Source: a virus
Reading direction: 5' to 3' (one strand)
Virus record (IMG/VR): IMGVR_UViG_3300036760_000199
Location: 1-33,417 of that record
DNA: 33,417 nt
Part shown: positions 23,314-31,708 of the stretch, piece after piece
Numbering within the stretch: the first letter of the stretch is position 1
How the letters are laid out: the number at the start of each line of letters is the position of its first letter
Notes under the pieces: generated by a model
The model's input: only the letters and a program-made list of their open reading frames with translations
Database searches by the model: none
Told to the model about the DNA's origin: nothing
Program-made: the position numbers and the translations under genes

Positions 23314-23769
23314 CTATATTTCTCTGTAGAAAGCATGTTTCCCCACCGTTGCAACGAACTGACATTTCGAAGAATCCCAACCTTTTTTCGGGTCGAGGTC
23401 ATGTTGCCTGAAGGGGTTACAGACTCTCGGATTGAAATATAGAGTTGCATCCCCGATAGTAGGGGAAGACATCTCCCCATCTAAGAATTTAGATGCTAAG
23501 AGAATACATATCAAATACTGATACGGCGGGTTTTCGCTTTTGTTTATCCCTTTTGCTAAAGACTTTGCTGCTAAAAACTGCGGGTCGTCCTTGTTCAACC
23601 AAGAAAACTGGTATTTTGCAAGTATTACCTGCGCAACAGATGAGTTATGCTTCTTCATGCGGTTCTTTATTACTTGGGCAACCGCTTCCCTTCCGTCAGG
23701 ATGTTCACCTCTGGCCTCCATGTAAAGACATAGCCCCATAAGGTCGGCTGGCTGAAGGGCATTAAACAC
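23314..23769 (-). CDS. Endolysin, SleB/Hydrolase_2 family, 151 aa
   Basis: This is a probable cell-wall hydrolase. Residues 13-37 contain LCLYMEARGEHPDG then EAVAQVIKNRM, the hallmark of SleB-type (Hydrolase_2) lytic enzymes, with Glu18 the likely catalytic acid. QFSWLNKDDPQFL and the C-terminal ATLYFNPRVCNP, in place of the usual aTHYH, also fit. The chosen start is GTG at 23769, seven bases after AAGGA; a TTG 45 bases upstream would lie inside the zinc-ribbon gene. No signal peptide is present, so export would need the adjacent holin-like protein. Confidence 0.75.
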   Translation of the reverse strand: MFNALQPADLMGLCLYMEARGEHPDGREAVAQVIKNRMKKHNSSVAQVILAKYQFSWLNKDDPQFLAAKSLAKGINKSENPPYQYLICILLASKFLDGEMSSPTIGDATLYFNPRVCNPFRQHDLDPKKGWDSSKCQFVATVGKHAFYREI

Positions 23770-23789
23770 ATCATAATCCTTACCTGTGT

Positions 23790-23888
23790 TTAACCGCACT
23801 TCGACCAACCGCAATCAGGGCATGTCTGACAACTACCCTCTTTAATTAGAGTGGCAGTCCCACAATCAGGGCACTTAATGTTAGTCAT
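23790..23888 (-). CDS. Zinc-ribbon microprotein, 32 aa
   Basis: This tiny ORF begins at ATG 23888, overlaps the 25-aa ORF by 8 nt, and overlaps the extended reading of the endolysin. It encodes two CxxC knuckles: CPDCG at residues 6-10 and CQTCPDCGWSKCG at residues 20-32. That is a treble-clef or zinc-ribbon layout like the C-terminal ribbon of some ribonucleotide reductases (C..CG...G..C..CG.SKC). It may be a stand-alone zinc-binding regulator or a remnant of a larger protein. The cysteine spacing is too regular for chance, but the upstream ribosome-binding site is weak. Confidence 0.6.
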   Translation of the reverse strand: MTNIKCPDCGTATLIKEGSCQTCPDCGWSKCG

Positions 23889-23958
23889 ACTGTACCGCTT
23901 GCATTATCTTCTCGACCAAATCCCATACATGGGCTATTGCCCAGACTATAATTACCAT
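23881..23958 (-). CDS. 25-aa hydrophobic microprotein
   Basis: The ATG follows the preceding gene's stop directly (TAAATG), with AGGAG about eight bases upstream. The product begins MVIIVWAIAHVWDL and ends in a polar helix (VEKIMQAVQYD). It is too short for family assignment. It could be a small amphipathic or membrane peptide of the lysis module, or only a translational link to the zinc-ribbon ORF. Confidence 0.4.
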   Translation of the reverse strand: MVIIVWAIAHVWDLVEKIMQAVQYD

Positions 23959-24321
23959 TTATCTATCTCCTATATGAGCCAGGACATAACTCTGTAGGAG
24001 GCCTACAAAGTAATCCCATGCTTTAACGCCCACTGCCTCAGGCGGAGTTGTCTTTGTCTGTAACTCGGCCAACTCGGACTCTGTCAGCTGAATTGACTTA
24101 TGCCCTACCGGGTTTCCGTCCGCATCTGACAACTGCACTTGTAGAGTAACTCTCTTTCCGGACGCACCTATCCCAAGTATTTTGGCCGACACAGCTGGAG
24201 CTGACGTGGTAATTGGCGAGGGGAGCGTTACCTCGCCTTGTACCACAGGCGCACCCCATACCAATAAGCAGACATACAATAACATACATATACCGAACGC
24301 AATTTTCACTTTACAATACAT
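23959..24321 (-). CDS. Secreted or membrane-anchored protein, 120 aa
   Basis: GGAGGA precedes the ATG. Residues 3-29 form a signal peptide or anchor (IAFGICMLLYVCLLVWG). The mature part is a small beta domain (KRVTLQVQLSDADGNPVG) followed by a helix ending LQSYVLAHIGDR. It overlaps the S74 protein's end by 11 nt. No cysteine follows the signal in a clear lipobox. An exported role, perhaps spanin-like or in the cell envelope, is suggested by the surrounding lysis genes but is not proven. Confidence 0.55.
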   Translation of the reverse strand: MYCKVKIAFGICMLLYVCLLVWGAPVVQGEVTLPSPITTSAPAVSAKILGIGASGKRVTLQVQLSDADGNPVGHKSIQLTESELAELQTKTTPPEAVGVKAWDYFVGLLQSYVLAHIGDR

Positions 24322-26617
24322 TTAAAATCCTCCAGGAATAATTGTTTTGTGCATCTTTCAGACACACCTGTACACTGTCTGCCGTGCCGTCTCCGCCCTT
24401 TACAACCCAGATAGTACCTCGAACTGCGCTGTCGCAAGCGGGCTGAGTCTTGCCGTTGTCGTCGATATGCAGGCCGCCTTTTATCTTTAGCCCAGTTGTT
24501 TCGGATTCCATCACGGCGTGGTACTTCTTGAGTATTTCGTTGTGGTAGATGCCGAGCTTGTCGTAATTCAAACTTTCCGGGATTCCATTCTCATACCAAA
24601 TTAAGTTCTCAAGCCCTCCTATCGAATCGACGTCTTCGGCAATATATCCAAAATTTGGCCGTCCATCGCTCTTGTAATTAAATGTCACGGGGGCAAGGGA
24701 GTATACTGCATCTGTATTTAATGTTGCAGGCAGAATGTTCTCTTTATAACGCCGAGACGACCCATTTAATGATGTTAACTTCCCACCGGAATAACCAATG
24801 GCTACGCCACCAGTACCCGTAGGTGAGGGGATAGTGGTATCTCCATTAGACCAGAAGTCCCAGTAATTCACTGCACCTGCCGTAGTTACCGTCGCTATCT
24901 GCACGAGCCCCGGCACATGCCCGTTCGCTACGTTGCCATCTTGTGCTCCCATTAACCAACCTGCCCCCATCCATCCCCCGCCGCCTACACCATAGAAGTT
25001 TATCCTTCCTAAAACATCACTATTATTCGTATCTGTTGTATTCGTTCCAATAGCTGAATCTCTAGCTCGACGAAAGACAATATGAGCAGCATGGTCGGAA
25101 GTACCAGCTGAGTAGTGGTCGAGATAGAGAGTGCCGTTGGCACTTCCACTTGAAGCAAATCTTGCCTTCGTCGGGAAGTCCGAGTTGAATTCATCCTTTA
25201 CCGCCACCCCTGAGAGCAAAGCCCCTGCGCCAATCACAATCCCGTAATTATTCGTTGCCCCACTGGCCGAGAAGTATCCGCCAACGTTTGTGGATGACGA
25301 ACCAGCACCAGTCTTTGCGGCATAGACGGCATAACCCGTACCGCTGGCATTTGCCCCCGTATGAGTTACGTTGAGCGCCTTGCTTGCGTCTGACGTAGAT
25401 GACGAGGTTATCGTCCCAAGAGTTGTAATGTTTGTCGTCCCTGCCCAAGTGGATAGCGCAGTGTTCTCGACATTGCTTAGGTCGTACCAACTCGGAGTAC
25501 CGGAAGTCATCGAAAGAAACTTACGAGTAGCCGTCCCATTCCCTGTCAATGCACTCCATGTATTAGTGCTTGCAGAATAGAGTAAATCTCCTACAGCAGA
25601 GGTGGACAATCCCGTCCCGCCTTTAGCCACCACGACAGTGCTGCCGTTCCACGTACCAGCTGCTACATTCCCAACTGAAGTTATCAATGCAGAACCTGCC
25701 CAAGTGGATAGCGCAGTGTTCTCGACATTGCTAAGTCCAACATCCGATTTAGTTACTGTACTCCATGACGGAGCGGCAGAATGCCCTGCCCCATCACCTG
25801 TCTGGCTTAGAAAGTTCTTTGTTACGGTCTGGTTACCAGCAAGTATCAGCATTGCATTTGCTGCCGAACCATACCAAGTATCTCCAAGACCAACCGACGA
25901 GGCTAATCCTGTCCCGCCTTTGGCTGTGGTGATTGCCGTTGCATTCCAGACTCCTGTACCAATCGTCCCAACAGACGAAATATAGCCTGTACCTGCCCAT
26001 GTCGACAATGCAGTGTTCTCTACACTGCTAAGCCCAACATCTGATTTAGTTACGCTGTGCGGATTGCCGCTGGTAAGCAAAGAATGTGAGTAGGCGGTAT
26101 CCCAATGACCTGTAGATGTAGTAGAAGGGATGGAATAACCGTTTGTGAGCGAGAACGCTCCACCTGCTGCGTCATACGACAAACCCGTCGCTGTAGAGCT
26201 CATAGAGCCTCTTACACGTGATTGAGTATAATAGAGATTCGTTCCCTCAGTCAGGTTTGTCGTGGTCGCCAACGTGCCATTAATGACGCCAGATGACGAC
26301 ATCAGAGGCACTCCACTTGAACTTATCCCGTGTATCACTAACTGGGGTACAGTTAACCCATATGAAGTCCCTGTATCCCATGTACTCGTCAGTGCGCCGA
26401 GAGAGAATGTCCTTGTAAAAGTAGAGGGGAACTCGCTGATTATTACCCCGTTACCACCCGAATCGATGTATGTCCCTTCGGTGTAGATGTTCGGCTGATT
26501 CAATACATTGCCGAACTGCTGAATACCAGTAGCGCCACCTACGCAAAGGAGAATCCCAAGCAGTATTATTGTTGACCAAATGCTGTATCTCTTCCATAAC
26601 TTCTTCATTCTCATCAT
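24311..26617 (-). CDS. S74-chaperone fibre protein with N-terminal membrane anchor, 768 aa
   Basis: The first 35 residues hold a basic start and a membrane segment (YSIWSTIILLGILLCVGGA), unusual for a tail fibre. The shaft has tail-fibre repeats around KSDVGLSSVENTALSTWAGT and AKGGTGL, three to four times. An intramolecular chaperone of the peptidase S74 type follows, with SSRRYKENI (Ser620 and Lys625, the self-cleavage dyad spacing) and GYIAEDV. After it come about 60 more residues with two cysteines (ACDSAVRGTIWVVKGG, VQVCLKDAQNNYSWR), so S74 is not C-terminal. The protein is likely a trimeric surface or fibre protein. The N-terminal anchor suggests cell-surface or membrane association during assembly. 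Confidence 0.75.
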   Translation of the reverse strand: MMRMKKLWKRYSIWSTIILLGILLCVGGATGIQQFGNVLNQPNIYTEGTYIDSGGNGVIISEFPSTFTRTFSLGALTSTWDTGTSYGLTVPQLVIHGISSSGVPLMSSSGVINGTLATTTNLTEGTNLYYTQSRVRGSMSSTATGLSYDAAGGAFSLTNGYSIPSTTSTGHWDTAYSHSLLTSGNPHSVTKSDVGLSSVENTALSTWAGTGYISSVGTIGTGVWNATAITTAKGGTGLASSVGLGDTWYGSAANAMLILAGNQTVTKNFLSQTGDGAGHSAAPSWSTVTKSDVGLSNVENTALSTWAGSALITSVGNVAAGTWNGSTVVVAKGGTGLSTSAVGDLLYSASTNTWSALTGNGTATRKFLSMTSGTPSWYDLSNVENTALSTWAGTTNITTLGTITSSSTSDASKALNVTHTGANASGTGYAVYAAKTGAGSSSTNVGGYFSASGATNNYGIVIGAGALLSGVAVKDEFNSDFPTKARFASSGSANGTLYLDHYSAGTSDHAAHIVFRRARDSAIGTNTTDTNNSDVLGRINFYGVGGGGWMGAGWLMGAQDGNVANGHVPGLVQIATVTTAGAVNYWDFWSNGDTTIPSPTGTGGVAIGYSGGKLTSLNGSSRRYKENILPATLNTDAVYSLAPVTFNYKSDGRPNFGYIAEDVDSIGGLENLIWYENGIPESLNYDKLGIYHNEILKKYHAVMESETTGLKIKGGLHIDDNGKTQPACDSAVRGTIWVVKGGDGTADSVQVCLKDAQNNYSWRILNVL

Positions 26618-26620
26618 CTT

Positions 26621-27133
26621 CTAACCGCCTATCCAAGTACAGAACGCATTTACCTTCGTCCCTGTACCTGTCAACGTTTGGATTCTCATCCGAACGGTAT
26701 TAATAGGAAGGCCAATGAGAGAGAAACTCCCAACCATATATGATTTACCATTGATTACCTGTGGAGTTAACTCGGTTGCGTTAAAACTGAAGGTCGCCAG
26801 TCCTAACGTATCGAATACAATTGCACGGTCTGCACCACAAGTACGCACAGTGCAGTTGTTACCGTCCATCCGTATTGATACAGCCGTAACAGCCGTTGTA
26901 TTGTCTGATACATAGACACTACAACCGCCCGAATGGTAAGGTCGGGGTAACTCAACAGCATAACTGTCGCCAGTCGAGGTCTGATTCGTTATCATTTGCA
27001 GAGTGCTAGCTATCTCTGCAGTGTGCACTCGTGTTACGAGGAACACGGACACAAACAAACTTGTTACCAGAAGTAATGAGAAAAATAGAAGCAGAATCTT
27101 TTTTGCTCTATCCTCATTGTCCCTATTTATCAT
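26621..27133 (-). CDS. Membrane-anchored protein with extracytoplasmic domain, 170 aa
   Basis: GGGAGGG precedes the ATG, which overlaps the upstream stop (ATGA). Residues 12-38 form a hydrophobic anchor (ILLLFFSLLLVTSLFVSVFLVT). The remaining 130 residues form a beta-rich domain with four cysteines, two of them in NNCTVRTCGAD, which suggests disulfides outside the cytoplasm. It lies just before the S74 protein, which also has an N-terminal anchor, so the two may act together. No family is recognised. Confidence 0.6.
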   Translation of the reverse strand: MINRDNEDRAKKILLLFFSLLLVTSLFVSVFLVTRVHTAEIASTLQMITNQTSTGDSYAVELPRPYHSGGCSVYVSDNTTAVTAVSIRMDGNNCTVRTCGADRAIVFDTLGLATFSFNATELTPQVINGKSYMVGSFSLIGLPINTVRMRIQTLTGTGTKVNAFCTWIGG

Positions 27134-27387
27134 TTTAACCCTCCCGTCATAAATTTACTCGCCAGATTTATTGCAAGCATCCCTACGATTGTAAACACAC
27201 CGTAGAATAGTTTGCTTAAACTATTACGAAGCTCTCTTGCAGTTTCTTCGCTTCTCTTTTCCATCTCTAACATCCACTCACGGATGCCCCTTATCACCTC
27301 TTTCTCCGATTCAAATCGTTCATCACATAGTTTATTTCGACTTTCACAGGATGAACAGGTAACATACACACCTTTCTCATTTGCCAT
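27130..27387 (-). CDS. Small protein with cysteine cluster and C-terminal membrane helix, 85 aa
   Basis: GGAGG precedes the ATG, and the gene overlaps the 74-aa gene by 11 nt. Residues 11-21 contain CSSCESRNKLC, a possible metal or redox site. A charged helix (FESEKEVIRGIREWMLEMEKRSEE) follows, then a membrane segment at residues about 61-79 (FYGVFTIVGMLAINLASKF). The N-terminus would face the cytoplasm. It could be a holin-like or membrane adaptor, but no family is clear. Confidence 0.6.
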   Translation of the reverse strand: MANEKGVYVTCSSCESRNKLCDERFESEKEVIRGIREWMLEMEKRSEETARELRNSLSKLFYGVFTIVGMLAINLASKFMTGGLK

Positions 27388-27601
27388 TCAGCGCCTCCTT
27401 TATGTCCGATATAAGCATATAAATTTCCTGTGAACGTCCTTGTCTCCATCGGAGGTTTATGTCTTCTTTGCAGGTTACCAACTCTTCGTGTAACCTGTGT
27501 TTCTCTGTTTCCAATATCCCAATAAGAGCCTTCCAGCCTTCAGGCTCTCTGTTCATCGACGCTCTTACAACTGACCATTTATCATCTTTCTTGTCTATCA
27601 T
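27377..27601 (-). CDS. Small hypothetical protein, 74 aa
   Basis: The ATG overlaps the portal's stop (ATGA), and AAGGAG lies about ten bases upstream. The product is charged and helical (WKALIGILETEKHRLHEEL, QGRSQEIYMLISDIKEAL) with no membrane segment. It may be an accessory to the portal or simply a filler gene. No family is recognised. Confidence 0.6.
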   Translation of the reverse strand: MIDKKDDKWSVVRASMNREPEGWKALIGILETEKHRLHEELVTCKEDINLRWRQGRSQEIYMLISDIKEALNGK

Positions 27602-29574
27602 TGACCACGTTCTCCTTGAAACAGATTATTTTCGGGAGGCCGCATCGGGAGGTTGTTAATGTCCATCTGACCGCCTTGTGGGATATTCTGTTGTGGCGTA
27701 TTCTCTGTCTGTTGAGGTTGCCCCTGCCCGCCGTCGGCATTCCCCGATGGGGGAACACCCCCAGCTGAAGGCGAGGGTATCTCTGGTATTTTATAAGGGA
27801 TGTCTAATGCAGAGAATAATTCTTGAAGCATCTCTCGGCGACCTACCAGCCCGACTATCTGCATGTCTACAGGGTTCAATGTCGTGGTCAGCGCATCCTT
27901 AAGCCTAACAATTCGCTGCTCCTTTGCCATTAAGGATGAACTACCTGTAGCGATTATGTCCGCATCAGGCAGCATGTCGAGGTCTAATCCGCAATCGTCA
28001 TGGAATTTTATGTTCATATCATACAACAAGTGAATCGCCTTTACTATCATTGTATCTATATTATTCAGCACGCTCTGGATGGTTCTCGACGCTTGTCGTT
28101 GTAGCATTGCTGAACCCGACGCAGTGGCACTCGCCCCTTTGTTATCTGTATGAATGAACGGGGGGATACCGCTTATTGTGTCTGCCAATCGATTGATGAA
28201 CTCAAAAACAGGGATAAGACGGTCCGCCGTTATTGGCAAGGGTGTAAACCGCAATGAAGGAGCATCGGCCATCATCTGGCTGCTCACTTTCCAGACTTTC
28301 CCTGCAGATATATCGATATCCTCGTCCGACTCTAAATTTCGCATATTTACTTCTGTCTGCGGCATGGCACTCATCCCCGCATTTAGAACTATCCAGCGGA
28401 ATAAATTATTGCAATCTGCTTGAATATCTTTTATCATCTGAGGAATGCCAGCCCCCCAAAAAGAACCTGCCTGTTCCTCAAAACATATCCTATACAACGG
28501 GATATGTCCAAAAGGATTGGGGTTTAACACACACTTTATAACATAATGTTCTCCAGCCAGTATAGCCCATATATCATATGTTTCCAATGGGTCTACTGCT
28601 TTCTTATATCCCCACTCTTGCAGGAGATGCCCAGAGACTTTGCCATAATAGGTCTTAATCTCTATTTTCTCTCCTGTCTTAAAAAAAGGCCGATTCTCTT
28701 CGGCTTCTCTCTGATAATCATATCCTTGCGGGAGAGAATACCCGCTGTCTTTATAAGCTCCTAAAACTCTGTCTATCATCTCTGAGTTATATGACGGGTC
28801 GTTCTTGCACGAGGAGAGATAAGCCTTCTCTACACTCGACTTCACAAAAACATACCCGTCATCGACATCTTTATTGTCTATGCCCGGTACAATGTCAAAA
28901 GGAGAGACTCGATTCCAAATAGGAATAAGTTTCTCTACTATCTTCGGACGGTCATCGCTGCCTTTGACGTAGACCTTCCGAGTTTCGTATGACATTTCAA
29001 TGAAAGCTGCAGGGTATGTTACCAAATCGTACATCATTGACTTGACGGCCTTCAAGAAACCACCCTGCTCAAGTTGTTTATTAATGAAGTCATTTATGTA
29101 TCTGATTTTATCTTTCAAAATCTCTTCAAGGGCTTTTTGAGTTGCCGAATAATGGGCTTTAAATTGGGAAACTGCCTCATTAACAGGCAACCCCTCAAGC
29201 CGAGAAGATATTAAATCAAACAATGCGTCTTTTTTATCATTTGCCACTTCTAACTCGTTCGTGGCTTTTATCTCCCAGGGCATGGTTGTGTTACTAAAAT
29301 AAGCATCTTCTAACCATGCCTGAGCATCATCACACTTCCGGCGGGTAACCCCCACAAAGGGTGGGTACTTACCACCCTTCACGCCTTTGACAAACCTTGG
29401 GTCATGTTCATCTTTCCGCTGGCGAAGGCATTCCAGCAATAAACCCTCCACAACTGAGGTGTTGGCTCCCTTCGCTTCTTGGTAACGGGCACACAAGAAG
29501 ACAGACAAAGCGTCTGTGATAGGACGGGTTTCTATCTTCTTATCCATCATATTAATCAACCACTCGACCTTCAT
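27598..29574 (-). CDS. Portal protein (podovirus type), 658 aa
   Basis: This is a probable dodecameric portal for DNA entry and exit. Residues about 150-200 hold helices plus MYDLVTYPAAFIEMSYE and NRVSPFDIVPGI, typical of P22/T7-type portals. Near residues 470-490 is GIPPFIHTDNKGASATASGSAML, the conserved portal signature, followed by a long helix (ASRTIQSVLNNIDTMIVKAIHLLYD). The C-terminal 60 residues are Pro/Gln/Gly-rich. The start is uncertain: the ATG at 29574 overlaps the previous gene by 23 nt, while a second ATG at 29550 lies one base after its stop. Neither has a strong ribosome-binding site. Confidence 0.8.
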   Translation of the reverse strand: MKVEWLINMMDKKIETRPITDALSVFLCARYQEAKGANTSVVEGLLLECLRQRKDEHDPRFVKGVKGGKYPPFVGVTRRKCDDAQAWLEDAYFSNTTMPWEIKATNELEVANDKKDALFDLISSRLEGLPVNEAVSQFKAHYSATQKALEEILKDKIRYINDFINKQLEQGGFLKAVKSMMYDLVTYPAAFIEMSYETRKVYVKGSDDRPKIVEKLIPIWNRVSPFDIVPGIDNKDVDDGYVFVKSSVEKAYLSSCKNDPSYNSEMIDRVLGAYKDSGYSLPQGYDYQREAEENRPFFKTGEKIEIKTYYGKVSGHLLQEWGYKKAVDPLETYDIWAILAGEHYVIKCVLNPNPFGHIPLYRICFEEQAGSFWGAGIPQMIKDIQADCNNLFRWIVLNAGMSAMPQTEVNMRNLESDEDIDISAGKVWKVSSQMMADAPSLRFTPLPITADRLIPVFEFINRLADTISGIPPFIHTDNKGASATASGSAMLQRQASRTIQSVLNNIDTMIVKAIHLLYDMNIKFHDDCGLDLDMLPDADIIATGSSSLMAKEQRIVRLKDALTTTLNPVDMQIVGLVGRREMLQELFSALDIPYKIPEIPSPSAGGVPPSGNADGGQGQPQQTENTPQQNIPQGGQMDINNLPMRPPENNLFQGERGQ

Positions 29575-30412
29575 TTAATGCTTTACGGAACTCGGCCACG
29601 TAGGCTTCGTACTTCTCTACGGGCATACGGTTCGCGTGGTAAGCGACCGTCTTCTCTGTGAATTCGGCACTAGAAAAATACTTTTCCGCTTGCCGAGATG
29701 GGGCACCAGCATGGGACCTTGCGGGGGTGGCAAACTCCGACAGCGATGGTTTTGCTGGAGTTGCTGCTGGCTGTGAGGAAGTTTTTGCAGTTTGATACCC
29801 CTTAACTATCTCAATCGCCGCACGACTGTCTCCCCGTGCTATAGCGTCATCCAAGAGACGCTTCGGCATACCGTAGTTCTGTCCCAGATAACCGTTCAGG
29901 AACTCAGGGTCATTAAACAACGCCTGAGGATTAGGGACAGCTTCCCACATGGCCTGCTTTACAGCGTTGCTTCTCTGGTCGAGTTCCCTTGTCCGCAGCT
30001 GTTCGACTTCTGCCATTATCTGCTTTCTTGTCTTTTCGGCATTCCTGTCTAAGACTCTGCTTATCTCAGGGTAGTTTTCTCTTAAAGCAAAATCCTCAGG
30101 GTCTTCTTCCTGCGCTTTGGGAACCCCCGTAGCGGCAAGCTCCTGCAGTATTTCTGAACTTCGGATAAGATTCGACTCTCTCCGAGATGCCATTGCCATA
30201 GCATCTCCATGCCTCTTTTCTGCCTCCATCAGTTGTGCCCTTAATGCTTCAATTTCAGAAGGCTCTGCAGGTGGAACGGGGGAGTCAAGAGCAACCGGCT
30301 CTGTTTCTACTTGTTCTTGTTCTCGAAGCTGTTTCATCTCATCTTTGTACGCTTGCGGCATGAATCCGTAGTTCGCTTCAAGAGATAAATCTACATTGTT
30401 TTCTACTGACAT
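29552..30412 (-). CDS. Scaffold-like protein, 286 aa
   Basis: GGAGGG precedes the ATG. The protein is acidic and helical, with Pro-rich linkers (PVALDSPVPPAEPSE), a coiled coil (ALRAQLMEAEKRHGDAM), ELDQRSNAVKQAMW and a C-terminal basic-acidic helix (YEAYVAEFRKALNEGRVVD). Highly charged helical proteins next to portal or coat genes are usually scaffolds that guide shell assembly. It precedes the portal here, whereas many podoviruses place the scaffold between portal and coat. The identity rests on composition and position only. Confidence 0.5.
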   Translation of the reverse strand: MSVENNVDLSLEANYGFMPQAYKDEMKQLREQEQVETEPVALDSPVPPAEPSEIEALRAQLMEAEKRHGDAMAMASRRESNLIRSSEILQELAATGVPKAQEEDPEDFALRENYPEISRVLDRNAEKTRKQIMAEVEQLRTRELDQRSNAVKQAMWEAVPNPQALFNDPEFLNGYLGQNYGMPKRLLDDAIARGDSRAAIEIVKGYQTAKTSSQPAATPAKPSLSEFATPARSHAGAPSRQAEKYFSSAEFTEKTVAYHANRMPVEKYEAYVAEFRKALNEGRVVD

Positions 30413-30859
30413 TTAGTTCCCTCCATCTTGTCTCATGTAGTCGATAAAAACCCTCGCGGACCCGGTAGTGGCAGCTCCGCCTGTCTGCACATATTTAACA
30501 TAGTAATCTGTATCTACGAGCAAGACAGTGTCTAACTGCTTTTCCTGCCACGTTGCTGAGGCTTCATTTATGTCTCCAGACCCCATTACGTCTGCATAAG
30601 AACCCGCTACAGTGCCCATTGTGAGGACATTTGTAGTCCCTGCGTTAAACACTGTCTTATTGTTCACCCCTGCCAGGATTATCCTGTTTCCTGCGGGAAT
30701 CAGCCCCACATGAACAATGAAAGGACTCGCTATGTTGTAGTTAATTGCAGCCGAAATTACGCCGCGAAAGCCACCTACCCGATTTATCCCGAATAAACGG
30801 ACTGTGTCGAGCACGAATTCCCCCAAGCAATGGAGGCGGTTTAAGAAACGAGAGCCCAT
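30413..30859 (-). CDS. Beta-rich virion protein, 148 aa
   Basis: AGGGAG lies upstream of the ATG. The product is beta-rich and largely uncharged (GVISAAINYNIASPFIVHVG, IPAGNRIILAGV, YVKYVQTGGAATTGSARVFID). The strand spacing and the final VFIDYMRQ resemble small head-decoration or head-fibre proteins, where GSARVFIDY-like ends are common. No family is certain. It lies between the 45-aa gene and the scaffold-like gene. Confidence 0.5.
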   Translation of the reverse strand: MGSRFLNRLHCLGEFVLDTVRLFGINRVGGFRGVISAAINYNIASPFIVHVGLIPAGNRIILAGVNNKTVFNAGTTNVLTMGTVAGSYADVMGSGDINEASATWQEKQLDTVLLVDTDYYVKYVQTGGAATTGSARVFIDYMRQDGGN

Positions 30860-30864
30860 AGTGA

Positions 30865-31002
30865 TTAATCTCCCTTCTTCGTGGCAGGCGCACTCACACA
30901 GACGCCCTCCCCAGTGGTAGTATTTAGCTCTGAGACAAAGACATCGCCCACGTCCTGCAATGTCCCGTCCTTCTTTTTTGCTTCTACTCCGTTACTTACC
31001 AT
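30865..31002 (-). CDS. Small hypothetical protein, 45 aa
   Basis: GGAGG precedes the ATG at 31002, just downstream of the promoter-like sequence. It reads MVSNGVEAKKKDG, then a short strand-turn segment (VGDVFVSELNTTTGEG) and ends APATKKGD. It has no membrane or metal motif. It is the first gene after the spacer and may be a small virion accessory. The ribosome-binding site and snug fit support it. Confidence 0.55.
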   Translation of the reverse strand: MVSNGVEAKKKDGTLQDVGDVFVSELNTTTGEGVCVSAPATKKGD

Positions 31003-31035
31003 GTTACCTCCGTTTAAATTAATTTGAATATCTAT

Positions 31036-31065
31036 ATCTTACACAATAATGAAAGATTAAGTCAA
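31036..31065 (-). promoter_or_regulatory. Candidate sigma70-like promoter for structural genes
   Basis: On the minus strand, TTGACT (31065-31060) is followed after 18 bases by TAAGAT (31041-31036). It lies in the 64-base gap between the nuclease half of the terminase and the 45-aa gene. The gap is AT-rich, and the ribosome-binding site of the next gene follows. It would start the virion-gene transcript independently of the terminase genes. Confidence 0.45.
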
Positions 31066-31066
31066 T

Positions 31067-31708
31067 TTACCACCTTTCGGTGTTAGATTCATGCCGATAA
31101 TGCGAAATCTTTGCCTTGTTATACTCCCCCCACCAAATGGCAAGGCAGATGCTTAGGACTATATCGTCATGTTCGCTATCCTTCCCCGACTCATAACTGG
31201 TATGGCCGCTATCGGATTTTATCTTCATATGGAAACCAAGAAATTCCTCTTTTATCTTCTCGTTCAAAGGGATTCCCGGATGAAGCATAATACGCTTATT
31301 ATGGAAAGCCAACAACGCGGCATCGACTACGTGAGATTTGGGAACGTTCAAGTATCCCTGCCCAAGAGAAATGTTATTGCCGCCAGTTATATTGATTGGC
31401 TCTAAATCTCTTTTAATATAGTTGTCATTCCTTAGCGTATCCACAACAGGCATTCCTACACCTGTCGTGTCTATTATAATTTTGCAATTGCCATACCTTG
31501 TTCTAAGGACATGATACGCTTTTACTATGGCATCTTTTATGACAGGATAAGGCGTCTGCAGTTTCATCTGCACCACTTCTCCGACAGCATACATGACCTT
31601 ATCTGGGTAAGTCTGGCGTTCGATTCCACTGATTACCGTGTAATCTTTGACCTTGCCCAAGTCTACTCCGAGCAAACCATGACTACGATATGGATTTTGG
31701 GTTATCAT
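31067..31708 (-). CDS. terL: Large terminase, nuclease half (split TerL), 213 aa
   Basis: This is the C-terminal RNase H-like nuclease of the packaging terminase, encoded separately from the ATPase. Residues 10-16 give HGLLGVD with Asp16, residues 76-85 KIIIDTTGVG with Asp80, and residues 179-186 EHDDIVLS with Asp181 and Asp182. That is the three-acid layout of TerL nucleases that cut packaged DNA. The ATG overlaps the ATPase stop (ATGA), and only weak ribosome-binding sequence is present, so translation is probably coupled. A frameshift product is unlikely because a TGA lies just upstream in this frame. The two polypeptides would have to associate to act. Confidence 0.85.
   Translation of the reverse strand: MITQNPYRSHGLLGVDLGKVKDYTVISGIERQTYPDKVMYAVGEVVQMKLQTPYPVIKDAIVKAYHVLRTRYGNCKIIIDTTGVGMPVVDTLRNDNYIKRDLEPINITGGNNISLGQGYLNVPKSHVVDAALLAFHNKRIMLHPGIPLNEKIKEEFLGFHMKIKSDSGHTSYESGKDSEHDDIVLSICLAIWWGEYNKAKISHYRHESNTERW

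Noticed and set aside
23769-23814. TTG start at 23814 for the endolysin
   Set aside because: It lies inside the zinc-ribbon ORF and lacks a ribosome-binding site, while GTG at 23769 has AAGGA seven bases upstream.
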